Part shown: one piece after another, positions 53,633 through 64,000 of the stretch
Layout of the letters: the number at the start of each line of letters is the position of its first letter
Position numbering within the stretch: the stretch's first letter is position 1
The notes under the pieces: generated by a model
The model's input: the letters and a program-made list of their open reading frames with translations, nothing else
What the model was told of the DNA's origin: nothing
The model's database searches: none
Translations under genes and position numbers: made by a program
NCBI RefSeq assembly: GCF_000247815.1
Contig: NC_021677.1
Span: 42,382,864-42,446,863, forward strand
Source: Ficedula albicollis
Lineage: Eukaryota > Chordata > Aves > Passeriformes > Muscicapidae
DNA: 64,000 nucleotides
Reading direction: 5' to 3'

Positions 53633-55271
53633 TGTTCCCATTTCAATTTGAAAAGGAGGCTTGTTTGTCTTATAATAATTAGAGATAGTTTATCTGGTGA
53701 GATACTCTTTACTAGTTCTTGATTAAAAAGGGAAGCCTTATTTTTTTGAATTGAAAGTTTTATATATAAGGGTTTTAAGCCATCAAAAAGTGTTTAGTTG
53801 GGAGTGATTCTTGTGCAATGGCATGTGGCAATGGACGTTACCAGCACCATGTGGGGAAGGTTGAGCAAAGAGGGGCTCTCAACCCCAGTCTGCCTACGTT
53901 TTCTTTCTGCAAAAGTATTAGAGCGATGGCCCAGCACAGCAGGAGGGGGAGGGTGCCTGTGGGGCTCAGAGCTGCAGATGCTTTGTAACATTTCAGCTCA
54001 TTGTTCTATCTGAATAGAGCAAATAAGGCAGCCAGGCTAATTTGAAAAGATGCTCGATTAGGCGTGGAGTGTTTAATATTCTCCCTTGGTCCCTAGCTGC
54101 TGTAGAACATCTATTTTGCCTTCCAGAGCTCCAAATGGAGCTGCTGCTTTCTCTTTGCAGAAATCCTGGGCTAAGGGTGATATTTGGTTACAGAGAGGCT
54201 GAAGCAGTTATGTTACACAAGCAAGTTCTCTGGTGACCCCTTCTGCAAAGTGCCTGTGTCCCCAGGACAGCCTGTGAGCTGCAGCAGGATGTGTCCATGG
54301 GTAGAGGGCAACCAGGGAGTCCACAAGCACTGTCAGCATCTGGCATCAAGCAAGCTAGAGGCAATGGTTTGTCAATTAATGTGTCAATTAATTGTGGTGC
54401 GGCCTTGGTGTATTACCCATTCCAGTTAAGTGGCCTTGCTGAATAAACAAGGATTATCACTCAGGCTTTGCATCAACCTCTGCAGTTCTGCAGCCACCAA
54501 ATACTTTGCTGAATTCGGTGCAGGCTGTGTTGGGGATTCAGAAGGCCAGGAGGGTCGGCTCCTGCGGTGGCCTGAGAGCCCTGCTTGCAGCTGCAGTGGC
54601 TGTCACCCTCCTGCACTGTGTGTCCTGTGCACTGCGTGTCCCCAGCATCGCTGCAGCCGCTGGCACAGCTGCTGTCACTTCAGTGTGACCTGCTTCTCTG
54701 CTAACAGCAATAACCACTGCTGCACAGGAGGGCTGTGCAGCGTTTGGTGTTTGCTTTGAGATCTGTAGATGTACCTAGAAGCCTCCCTCTATCTAGTCAT
54801 AAATGCTTATGATAAGTGTTCTGGTGAATATGTAAGAGTCTGGTTTTGTAAGACCTAGGAAGCTTGCTGTTCTGCTCAGCAAGCATCCTTGTTCAGCTGT
54901 TCTTTTTATTTCTTTTATAAAATCTTGTTAAAGTACATCATATTTCACATTTAAGTACATCATACTGAGTGGAGTAGAGGTAGAGGAGGAACAACTGAAT
55001 TTTGAAGTAGATTTATTTTTCCAGATAACAGAGAAATAAAATTTCTGGCATGCTTAAGATTGCACCTTACAAATGTGAAAGTTGTTATTGCTGTGAAGCA
55101 AATAATTTCCAATAAGAGGAGTATATATGTTACTGCATATGACCTAGTGGCAAGTACATAGTGGAAAATGTTTTTACTATTTCTTTTTATTGATAGGTCA
55201 GAGCTTTGATCAGTTCTGGAAATTTCCTTGTAGTCTGTTCTATCCAGAGCATTTTACCGTGCTATTGCATT

Positions 55272-55403
55272 GCTTGCAGAATTGCTGATTTTCCCTGTTG
55301 AAATTATTTCTCCAAATTTTGCTCATTTGTTGGCTTGCAGAATTGCTGATTTTCCCTGTTGAAAAGAACTAAATTATTTCTCCAAATTTTGCTCATTTGT
55401 TAT
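55272..55403. repeat. 61-bp tandem duplication (two units)
   Basis: 'gcttgcagaattgctgatt' at 55272 recurs at 55333, with the shared end 'ccaaattttgctcatttgtt'. The second unit has a 10-bp extra segment (aagaactaaa) after 'cctgttgaa', so it is either an insertion there or a deletion in unit 1. Confidence 0.93.
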
Positions 55404-57429
55404 ATTTTTTTGAATTAAACACAAATATATCTACTACATCATCCATTATGGTCCCTGTGAATAGGACACATCAAAAGCTCTAAGGTGAATATAGATATCT
55501 TCCATTACCTATTCAGTGTATTAAAAAAATGGAGCAATCTGAAATGGATATTGGTGCAAATGCACCCACAAACAGACTTGCACAACAAGGAGGACTTTTG
55601 GTCTTTATTTTAAATAGTGATACATGCCAACATTGGCAGCTCCATTTATTTCTCTTTTGTAAGTAAAGCCTATCTAATCATTTCGTGCAAATTCAATAAT
55701 TATGTGTAATGACTGAATTAGGACTATAATTTAAGGAAAAGACTCAATTCCTCACAATGTTTGTCTTATCATTTAATTGAAAAGTAACTTTTTTCCTCCC
55801 ACTTACATAGACTAAATGAGTGCTATGTACTGTCTCAGCCTCTTTGAAGTTAAGTGTCCTGTAGACATTCCAATTGTTAAGATTTGTAAGGGATGTGGGA
55901 GTGAGTTAGATGAGGTTAGGAGTTGCTGCTCTTTTGGAAGCAGGCAGTCACTATGATAGCTGCATTTTCAGTGTAAGAGCATCTGGAGCTTTGCTTTTTG
56001 ATGACATTTGGAAACTGTATGGACTTCTTGAGTTTGGGTACTCAGTCTTTAAAATACTGGTACTGTGCCTGTTCCTCTGTCATGTTATTTTAGAATACTC
56101 TCTCTATAAAATGCAAGTATCGTAATTGCGTAGACCTAACTTGCAGGTGGTCCAGTCTTCTTGATTAGAGCTGCAAAGTTTGTTTGGTTTGGTTTTTTTT
56201 TTTAATATATTATTTATTGAAAGGGCTGGGCTTTTACTCACCACTTGCTATGAAAAAGTATCAGAAATTCATCTACCTTTTTCTTTTAGTTAAGAAGATT
56301 ATGAAATGCTAATTATAGAGGAGACACCTTAAAAATAATTTCTTACCTTCCTGTTGAGGCACCCTCTGGGTGCTGGGGAGACAGACCCAGCTGGAGCCAC
56401 CTCATGAGTGAACCTGTGCTCAGTCCTGGAGAGAGTTGTAGATACTTGAATGGGTGTGAATATTCTTTCTTTCAAGCAGACTATAAGTGCTTGAGTCTGA
56501 AAGGCACTGTCCTTTCAGAGGGAGATTTTTCTTCATTTTATTGTGCTCATTCTTGTGTTGTGCTCGGATATCCTGCTGTTTTCATTACATGCTCTGCATT
56601 CCCCTATACCACAGAATCTGACAACTTTTCCTTCTTTTCAGCCTGGAGTCCTCCTTTGAACATCACCCCATGAGTTATCTCCCTTCGCTGCCACAGTACT
56701 TTATCTCCACTGTTGACTTTCACACACTGCTCTCATCCTATGAAATCAGACCTTCCATCTGGCTTATTATTCCAGGCAGTGAAGTCAGCAAAACATGAAA
56801 CAAAACAACAAAATGCAGCCTGCCTTCCCAGAGGGAAGTGATGACATGCATGTTCACACTGCTGCACAAGCTTTTTGGCCTTTCAGAAGAGGCTCCAAAG
56901 AAATGTGTCATTTTTTTAGCAGTTCTGGCTCTTGTTGTATGATGTTACCCAGGGGCAGGCTTGAACATTCACCTCAGGGTTTCTCTGAAGTTTCTAACTT
57001 TGGCTGGAGACCTTGTCCCCTGATGACCAGCATGCTCATTACTGGAAGCCATTTGGTCCAGTTTGTGCAGCTGCACCACTCGTAGTTCACCTCATACAGC
57101 TCAGTTTGACAGTGCTCATTAGACCCTTACAGACCTAAGAAAGATTTACTGGGAGGAAATGGCATTGGTAGCCCTATAATGGCCCACAGTAGAGTTATTA
57201 GTTGTCTTCTAACCTCAACTGTTTGGGGCACTGTAAAGACTTTGGTGGCTTGGGGAGAGGCTGTCTGACAATATATCAATCACTGTATTTTCTCCAGCAG
57301 AAGGCTAAGGACTCTCCTTCTATGCCCACTGCTCCCATGAACCTCTGTTTGCTAGATAAAGCTGAGTCAGAGTCATAGCTGATCACTTTTTCATATTTTT
57401 CAGTGTTATTTAGGCAGGAAAAGGAACAG

Positions 57430-57525
57430 GGAGAGGTTAAATGGCTTGTCTGTCATTATGTGTCTTTAGACAAGCCAGGAGTAAGAACCACATTTCCTGG
57501 TATGCAGTCCTTGGCTTTAGAGGAA
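57430..57525 (+). repeat. Possible MIR-family SINE relic
   Basis: 'gagaggttaaatggcttgtc', then 'aagccaggagtaagaacca' and 'tatgcagtccttggct' parallel the MIR/MIR3 body ('gaggttaagtgacttgccc', 'gagccaggatttgaaccc', 'actccaaagcc'). The order of three blocks agrees, so this is the best of the MIR-like candidates here. Confidence 0.5.
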
Positions 57526-59570
57526 GGCCATGGGTGTACAAACTGCTTGTCAGACATCTTTTGGGACAGTAGTGTGCTCTGTTGAGCACATTGCACGACT
57601 CTCTTCTTTTAAACAATCTCTGAAAAATTTAACTGATCTCCACTCTTCACTAATTTCAGCCAGCTTTGGCTCACTGACAGACAGTGCTGAGATTAGAATG
57701 CTGGTGAAAAAGGTGATTGTGAGGTGGGAAAGATGGAGAGAGGCAGAGGGCAGGAGGGGACTTTGCAAAGAAGTGTGGGGGAATGATGCGTAATGAACAA
57801 CTAAAGTTCACTTGCAAATCTTCTTCCTATAATTAGGAGGACAATGGGTAGGAGGCTTCTGAGGGGTGAGGAAGCAAAATTTGCTAAGCCTGGCATTCAT
57901 GACTGCATGAGCTGGTGTTTACTTAGCAGCTCTTTGTGGGTGGAGATGTAGGGAAGCACCTTGTGCAATTGGTGTCCTCGTTTTTTACCTGCTGCTGCTC
58001 CTGCCTTCTGCTGAAAGGTAGGTAGTACCTGAGTTTATTTTAGGACCAGGCCTAAGTGGGTGTCACAGACACCACAACAATGACTATGTATTGCAGAGGG
58101 TAGAAGAAAGCAAGAGCTGGGCATATGTTGCATCACTTTTTCTGTCCTTAAACAAATACTCCCCATCTCCAGTAAGGAGCTAAGGCATTCCTGAGTCTCA
58201 GTGTGATAATGTGCTAACAGGCACAGCTCAGTATGCAAAAGCAAACCCACAGGCTTAACCCAGGGCAAAAAAATATATCCAACAATAAAAAAAGCCCAGT
58301 CACTTGGAGTGGAAGAAGAGCCTGAATAGCAGTAGGAATTCTGAAGTTGCTGGTTAAGGCCTGGCATCCTGGGCTGGGTCAGTTCTGCTTCACCTGCCAC
58401 AGTGGCCACAATACAGTGTATTTTTTCTGACTGGCAGCACCATGTAATTGCATTTGTGCTCAGTGACTATCAGTGTTTCCAATGCGTTTTTCTGAAAGGT
58501 CAGCTCATGCCAGAAGAGACTTAATGCCATGTCCATCTCAGATCTGTTGATTCTGTCTTGATGCTTAGCCTTTCAGTGGGAGAGACTAGAAAGCCAATCC
58601 TATCACTTCATCCTATAAATAACAGTGTGGTTCAACCTCATAGTGGTGCTAACTTATGAATACTAGTTGTATTTGAGCTTCTGGCTATGACAAATGGACT
58701 TTCCATATATTTCAATGGGGAGGATGGTTCACTAAGAAATGTGCTTGCTTTGATTCTCATACCGTATAATTAAAACAAAATTACAAACAACTAAATCAAC
58801 CAACCAAAGCAAGAAAACCTCAACAAAAACTCACTAGTTTTTCCAGTCAATTGTTTCTTAGTGTTACCTTGGAGCTTCCCCTGGTTACTTCAGTCTGATG
58901 TTATGGGACTTGCATGCTCATGTCATGCCTGGTAGTTCCCTGGTTTCCCTCCTTCCTCTGTTGCACTGTTTCTATTAGTGGTCTCCCACAGCAATTCACT
59001 GAATACACTAGAAGTTAATTTGCTGGGGTATGCTTTGTGTAGACCTAAAATGGCTCTGCACAGCTGGGAGAAACTCCAGCATCCCATAAAGGCAATGAAA
59101 AAGCTGATATTAGTCAGACACACTGAAAGAAGTCTCCTTAAAAATGCTTAGGGAGTAGAGCAGAGAGCTGTGGGAACAGGGGCAATTCATGGGTAATGGA
59201 AGCTAATCCAATCCCCTGTTGGTTTAGACTGTCTTCATATAGAGGGATGGTCACTTCTTCAATGAGATGCAAGTTTGGAGGCAAGAGGAGGCTGCAGGAA
59301 GTACTCTGGAGAGATCATTTTAATTGTCCAGGCTATTTCCAAAGCCACAGAAGTTTAAAATGGAGTCACTGGGGAGGATTTCAGTTAGTAAGAGGAAAAA
59401 AAAAAAGTATATAACTGTGATTAATTCTCTCTTTTTTCACTCTTTTTTCCTTCCTTTTCTGCCAACATCCATTAGCACTTCTATAAAGAAAGGGAAGAAC
59501 TGCTGGAAGCTGCTGAAAAATAAGGTGGATAAGTTTACACTGCACAGTGCATGTTTGCATGTTTGTCCCT

Positions 59571-59648
59571 CACGACCTTTCCCTAGTTTCCTAGACAATT
59601 ACCAGAGATCACGACCTTTCCCTAGTTTCCTATACAATTACCAGAGAG
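59571..59648. repeat. 39-bp tandem duplication (two units)
   Basis: 'cacgacctttccctagtttc' followed by 'ctagacaattaccagaga' occurs at 59571 and again at 59610 with G/T as the only clear change. It lies at the left edge of a CR1 fragment. Confidence 0.94.
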
Positions 59649-59785
59649 ATGGAGTTCAACAAGAACAAGTGCAAGGTCCTGCACATGGGTTGGGAACTCA
59701 GCCACAACTACAGGCTGGCTAAAAAATGGGTTGAGAGCAGCTCTGAGGAAAAAAATTCTGGCCCAAGCCATTCTGTGATTAAAAT
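59649..59785 (+). mobile_element. CR1 LINE fragment with large internal deletion
   Basis: 'gatggagttcaacaagaac', 'tgcaaggtcctgcacatggg' and 'cacaactacaggctggct' are CR1 ORF2 sequence just after the RT catalytic region. They are followed after about 60 bp by the CR1 terminus 'cccaagccattctgtgatt' (near 59762). The normal interval of some hundreds of bases is missing, so the copy has lost its middle. It is non-functional. Confidence 0.8.
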
Positions 59786-60033
59786 TAGGAGGTATTTCTC
59801 TCACCAACCCCACTGAAGTGTCAGCCTGATACAGTTGCTCAGATCATCCCAATGGTAAGTGATCTTACAAGATGCAGAATCAAGTAGGGGCTGTGAAAAT
59901 TAAGTTGTATTTCAAATTAGTACCTAAAATATGTATTCTTCTTCATGATTCTGTAGAAGGACCTGTTTGTGGACACATTCAAAACCATTCTTAAAATAAA
60001 AGACATTTTAGTGAGCTGGCAAGAGGCAAATGT

Positions 60034-60395
60034 GGTTAGTTATTCAGAGTCCTGATGGACATCAGTGATGAGTGGTGTCTCTCAAGGGTCTGTATTGGGA
60101 CCAGTGTTACTTAATATGTTTGTTAATGATAGGATTAATGTTAATGAGGGATGCACCCTCATCAGGTTTGCAGATGACACCGAGCTGACTGGTGTGATTG
60201 CCACACCCTGAAGGACGGGATGTCATCCAGAGGGACCTGGACAAGCTTGAGAAATGGGCCTGATACAGATGCCATGGGAATCTCATGAGTTTTAACAAGA
60301 CCAGTGCAAGGTGCTGCACCTGGGTCAGGGCAACCCTGGTACCAACACAGGCTGGGGATGGACAGATGGAGAGCAGCCCTGCTGAGAGGGGCTTG
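60034..60395 (+). mobile_element. CR1 RT fragment, duplicate of 62789-63142
   Basis: Nearly identical to 62789-63142 (offset 2755 bp), including non-consensus features such as 'gggcctgatacagatgcc'. This points to DNA-level copying of one degenerate CR1 rather than two independent insertions. Differences are a small replacement/insertion near 60128-60145 and G/T-type single changes (ggggatgg/ggggacgg). The FADD (reverse-transcriptase catalytic) codons are visible at about 60167-60180. Both ends break abruptly outside CR1 boundaries. Confidence 0.9.
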
Positions 60396-62324
60396 CAATC
60401 TGGTCTGCATGTAGTTGTTTTGCATATCTTCTTTGGATACAGTTAAAGTATTCTCAAGAAAAAGCTCCCTTGATTTGGGACACTATTGAATATTAGGCAG
60501 GGTAGGAGGTATTTCTCATCTGAGGAATATTTATGTCATGTTTCTTTAAAATGTTGTGATAAAGGTTGATGAGCCTTCTGAACATTTCTCTTCTGTGTTC
60601 TGTTGTGTGTCAAGCTTTCCACTTGGAAGCACTAGTCAAGGGTCTACAGAGCTTACTAATTCTGTGTATTGGATTTTATTGATAAAATTGTTCTGGAATT
60701 GGGTAAAGGGGGTTAATGGAAGAGAAATACAGTTGTGCTGCAACATGGAAGGAAATGACACCCTGCACAGCAAGTCTGAGTTGAAAACAGAGGAGAATAG
60801 AACTATTGTTTGCCTATCAGGAGTGACAAGAATAGCTCCAGGAAAAGAGTCTGCTGAGTCTCTGGCTACAGCATGGACCTTTCCTCATGGTCTGTTGTTC
60901 AGCAAAGGGGAACCTCCTTCTTTGGCCCATCCTGTTTCAGTGAAGCAAGGAGATACCAAATAGTGCTATATGAAAGCAAGTGTTGATTGATAACCTGAAA
61001 TGAAAAATCTAATTTTTAAATTAAAAAATATATTCTTTTGGGCTAGGATTTCCCATTGTGCTCAAGATCAGTGATCAGTCTACTGTTGTGAACAGCAATG
61101 GCTCAGAAACCCCACAGCATATTCTCTAACATCTATTTCAAACCCTGCTTTTTAACCAGGGCTGTTCCTTCAACAGCACTGGGATGTTTCACTGAGCAGC
61201 ACAAGGTGCTTGGTTCTGATATGCATCCCAGTCTTTGCCTTGCTATCCTGGCATAGGAAAAAATATGTAGTTGAAAAAGCTAATTGGTGCTCTTTTAATG
61301 AACTGTAACTTTCTAATTAAGTCCTTGCTTGAAGAGTTGTTGATGCAAACTGTGCATTTATGGAATCTGCTGGATTTATGTCCCTTGTTGCTTGTCCACA
61401 GCACCAGATCAGATGACTCAAAGGCACCAGTGCTCCTTCTGACTAAGGCAGCAAAAGATTGAGCAGTCAAACATGTCATAATATCCAGTGTGTGCCAAGG
61501 ATTTTTTTTTTGCCAGCTCTGTATTCTGGCAGTATCCCTAGATTCCATTCCAGTTGAGGAGGAGTTTGCCAGCTCTTCTACTCAGAGGCCAGGAGGCACA
61601 GGGTGTATATGCTGCCACGCAGGGTTAGGCAGGAGGAGAGCCTGGTTTCCAGCATCTTGTGTGCTGGAATTGGAAATGTTGATGTGTCAGGGAAGAAACA
61701 AGATTTTGCACAGAAGGAATGAGAAGAGGGGAGACGTGCTGCTTCGTGCAGGGCTGCGTGATTTGCAGGAGGGAATAACTACACGAAATTGTAGCAACCT
61801 TTATATTTTTATGGGGGTGGTATTACTGGTGACATTAGGGAAGGGGTTAATTGCTTGCTGTGTCTGTCAGCTGGGGAGCAGCAAGGGGTGAGTAGGAGAA
61901 AACTTCAGCTCTGTGAAAGTGGCTTTCTGCTTTGAGGCAGCAACAGTGATATTTCATGTCTTGTTTGGTGTCTCCTGCTTTTAAATGTCAGTCTCTGCAG
62001 CCAGCCTTATCTCCTGTAGCACATTTCAATTAGGTATTCCAAATCGTGCTCTGTTCTTCCAGGACAAATATGCCAGAGGTGATATTTACTGTTGCAGCAG
62101 CATTTTAAATACTTCCTGCTTTCTTTTTTTTTTTTTTTTTAAACCACATGAATTGCAGTTGCACCCTTATAATAAGAATTGCATTAGTAATAATAATTTA
62201 ATAGTAACAGCAGAGAAAAGAATTCTCTGGGCACCACTGGCAGCTAAGTGATTTTAATGAAGAAGTTTTCTTCTCCTGTGTTTTAGTTCAGCTTTAAAAG
62301 CTATGAAGGATGCAGTGATCATGT
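60396..62324. other. Non-coding stretch
   Basis: No gene or further repeat recognised between the duplicated CR1 fragment and the larger CR1 copy. Open frames near 60556-60963 and 61490-61891 (+) have no family resemblance. A T tract is at 62125-62140. Confidence 0.5.
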
Positions 62325-63808
62325 AGAGTTTGCAGTCCTGATGACTATGGGTTCAGGCAAGGAATAAAGCTCTTCAGGAGGATTGTCAGTGGCATCCCTT
62401 TGGACGCAGCCCTCAGGGGAGGGAGTGGAAAACAGAACTGGTAGGTCTTTAAGAAAGTCTTCCATAAAGTGCAGGAGCTAGCAATTTCCAGGAGCATAAA
62501 ATCAGGCAAGAAAGTCAAGAGACCCCTATGGCTGAGTATGGAACTGCTGGTCAAACTAAAGTGAAAGAAGCAAATGCAGGCACTGGAGACAAGGACAGTA
62601 GCCTGGGAAGAGATAGAGTTCAGTTGTGTAGGGAAGGGGTCAAGGGACCCACGACAAACTTGGAACTGAACTTGTCAAGGGACTCAAAGAATAACAAGAG
62701 GGGCTTCTACATCTAAGTTAACCAGAACTAATGGGTGGACTGTTTGGTGGATAACAACATGTTTGAATGATTACATCCAGAAGGTAGAGGTTAGTTATTC
62801 AGAGTCCTGATGGACATCAGTGATGAGTGGTGTCTCTCAAGGGTCTGTATTGGGACCAGTGTTACTTAATATGTTTGTTAATGATATAGGCAAAGGGATG
62901 CACCCTCATCAGGTTTGCAGATGACACCGAGCTGACTGGTGTGATTGCCACACCCTGAAGGACGGGATGTCATCCAGAGGGACCTGGACAAGCTTGAGAA
63001 ATGGGCCTGATACAGATGCCATGGGAATCTCATGAGTTTTAACAAGACCAGTGCAAGGTGCTGCACCTGGGTCAGGGCAACCCTGGTACCAACACAGGCT
63101 GGGGACGGACAGATGGAGAGCAGCCCTGCTGAGAGGGGCTTGGGGGTGCTGCTGGCTGAGAGGCTGGACATGACCCAGCCATGGGCACTCCCAGCCCAGA
63201 AAGCCAAACGTGTCCTGGGCTGTATCCAAAGCAGGGCCAGGGAGGGGATTCTGCCACTCTCTTCTGGAGAACTATATCCAGCTCTGGGGTCCTCAGCACA
63301 GGAGGGACATGGACCTGTTGGAGAGAGTCCAGAGGTGGGCCACCAAGATGACCAGAGGGATGAACCATCTCTCCTATAGGGAAAGGCTGGACGAGTGAGG
63401 ATTGTTTGCCCTGGAGAAGAGAAGGTTTCTGTGGTGACCTTATTGTGCCCTGGAGAAGAGAAGGTTTCTGTGATGACCTTATTGTGGCCTTCGAGTACCT
63501 GAAGGGAACCTACAAGAAAGATGGGGAAGGACTTTTTGCAAGGGCAGGTAGTGACAGAACAATGGCTTCAAACTGAAAGAGGGTAGACTGAGGTTGGATA
63601 TTACAAAGGCTGACAGTGGTGAGATGCTGGAATGGGTTGCCCAGAGAAGGTGTGGATGCCCCATCCCTGGAAGTGCTCAAAGCCAGGAAGGATGGGGCTC
63701 TGAGCAGCCTGGTCTAATGGAAGGTGTCCCTGTCCATGTCAGGGGACTGGAACTAGATGGTATTTAAGATCCCTTCCAACCTGAGCCATTTTATGATTCT
63801 GTGGCTCT
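62325..63808 (+). mobile_element. CR1 LINE, internally deleted, ORF2 to 3' end
   Basis: This is the longest CR1 copy in the window. About 62345-62715 matches the ORF2 region between endonuclease and RT ('cctttggacgcagccctcag', 'agaataacaagaggggcttc'). It then jumps at about 62716 to 'gggtggactgtttggtgg', so the RT fingers region is missing. It continues through the FADDTEL motif (about 62920-62940), the C-terminal part, and a 3' UTR ending 'gagccattttatgattctg' near 63800. In-frame stops and indels make it dead. A 39-bp tandem duplication (63408-63485) lies inside, and one segment was copied to 60034-60395. The left end is approximate. Confidence 0.9.
63408..63485. repeat. 39-bp tandem duplication inside CR1
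   Basis: 'gccctggagaagagaaggtt' to 'gaccttattgt' occurs at 63408 and 63447 with one difference (tggtg/tgatg). The CR1 family has this segment once, so the duplication happened after insertion. Confidence 0.95.
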
Positions 63809-64000
63809 CTGATCCCTTGAGTCAAGCACTCCATTACACTGCCATGAAAAAGACAAAGTTAATGTCAATACATGTTTCCACTTTCATACAGAGGTACTCT
63901 ATAATGAAGTTAAACAGAAATGGGGGTACTGAATTTTTGGCCACCTAGGAGCTAGTGTGTGAAGATGCAGGGAGGTAATGGTGAGTTTGGGCAGTTAATT
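63809..64000. other. Non-coding end of window
   Basis: Unique sequence after the CR1 3' end. Nothing recognised. Confidence 0.6.

Larger units (their letters stand above)
53633..59570. other. Non-coding stretch
   Basis: Beyond the 61-bp duplication at 55272 and a possible MIR relic at 57430, nothing is recognisable. The part at 53950-54080 ('ctatctgaatagagcaaat', 'aggctaatttgaaaagatg') has a conserved-element look. A GC-richer part at 54500-54740 yields chance open frames. Confidence 0.5.

Noticed and set aside
62920..62945. FADD reverse-transcriptase motif as sign of an active element or a retron-like system
   Set aside because: It is inside a clearly broken CR1 LINE with in-frame stops and an internal deletion. 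There is no intact reverse transcriptase and no associated genes.

Overview
This window looks like nuclear DNA of a bird, quite possibly a songbird. It carries fragments of the CR1 LINE family (among sauropsids, the dominant avian retrotransposon), including 3' ends with the typical terminal ATTCTGTG-like octamer. Recognisable interspersed repeats are otherwise sparse, there are a few very old SINE/LINE relics, and base composition is moderately AT-rich. There is no operon-like gene packing, and no open frame in the window encodes a protein I recognise. The many short open frames are what is expected by chance in AT-rich non-coding DNA, so the window is best read as intergenic or deep-intronic. 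I name no gene. Four short open segments bounded by splice-like signals are reported as low-confidence candidate exons: + strand at about 3041, 9161 and 38708, and - strand at about 17167-17360.

Layout. 1-21.2 kb is mostly featureless. It holds a 49-nt T tract, a 3'-end CR1 copy (5410-6005), an 83-bp repeat present twice 1.3 kb apart, and an LTR-like stretch near 19.2-19.6 kb. 21.2-30.3 kb is a cluster of direct tandem duplications, dominated by a 1177-bp unit present twice at about 99.8% identity and directly followed by a 75-bp unit present twice. 30.3-48.1 kb is again quiet except for an antisense CR1 end (about 33.2 kb), a CTCF-like motif (35.3 kb) and an extraordinary uninterrupted run of 855 C (42920-43774) between T tracts. 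48.1-63.5 kb is a second duplication cluster. It contains a 1022-bp unit twice (about 99.8% identical), directly followed by a 122-bp unit twice, then 194-, 61-, 39- and 39-bp units. The window ends in a CR1 copy (about 62.3-63.8 kb) whose reverse-transcriptase fragment has been copied to 60.0-60.4 kb.

What is unusual is structural rather than genic. At least thirteen two-copy direct duplications (20 bp to 1.2 kb) fall in two clusters. In both clusters the large, young duplication ends exactly where a smaller, more diverged tandem duplication begins (an A-A-B-B arrangement). The 855-C run is most likely an assembly or base-calling artefact. The near-identical kilobase duplications also need read-level confirmation before they are taken as biology. 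I found no evidence of a novel encoded system.
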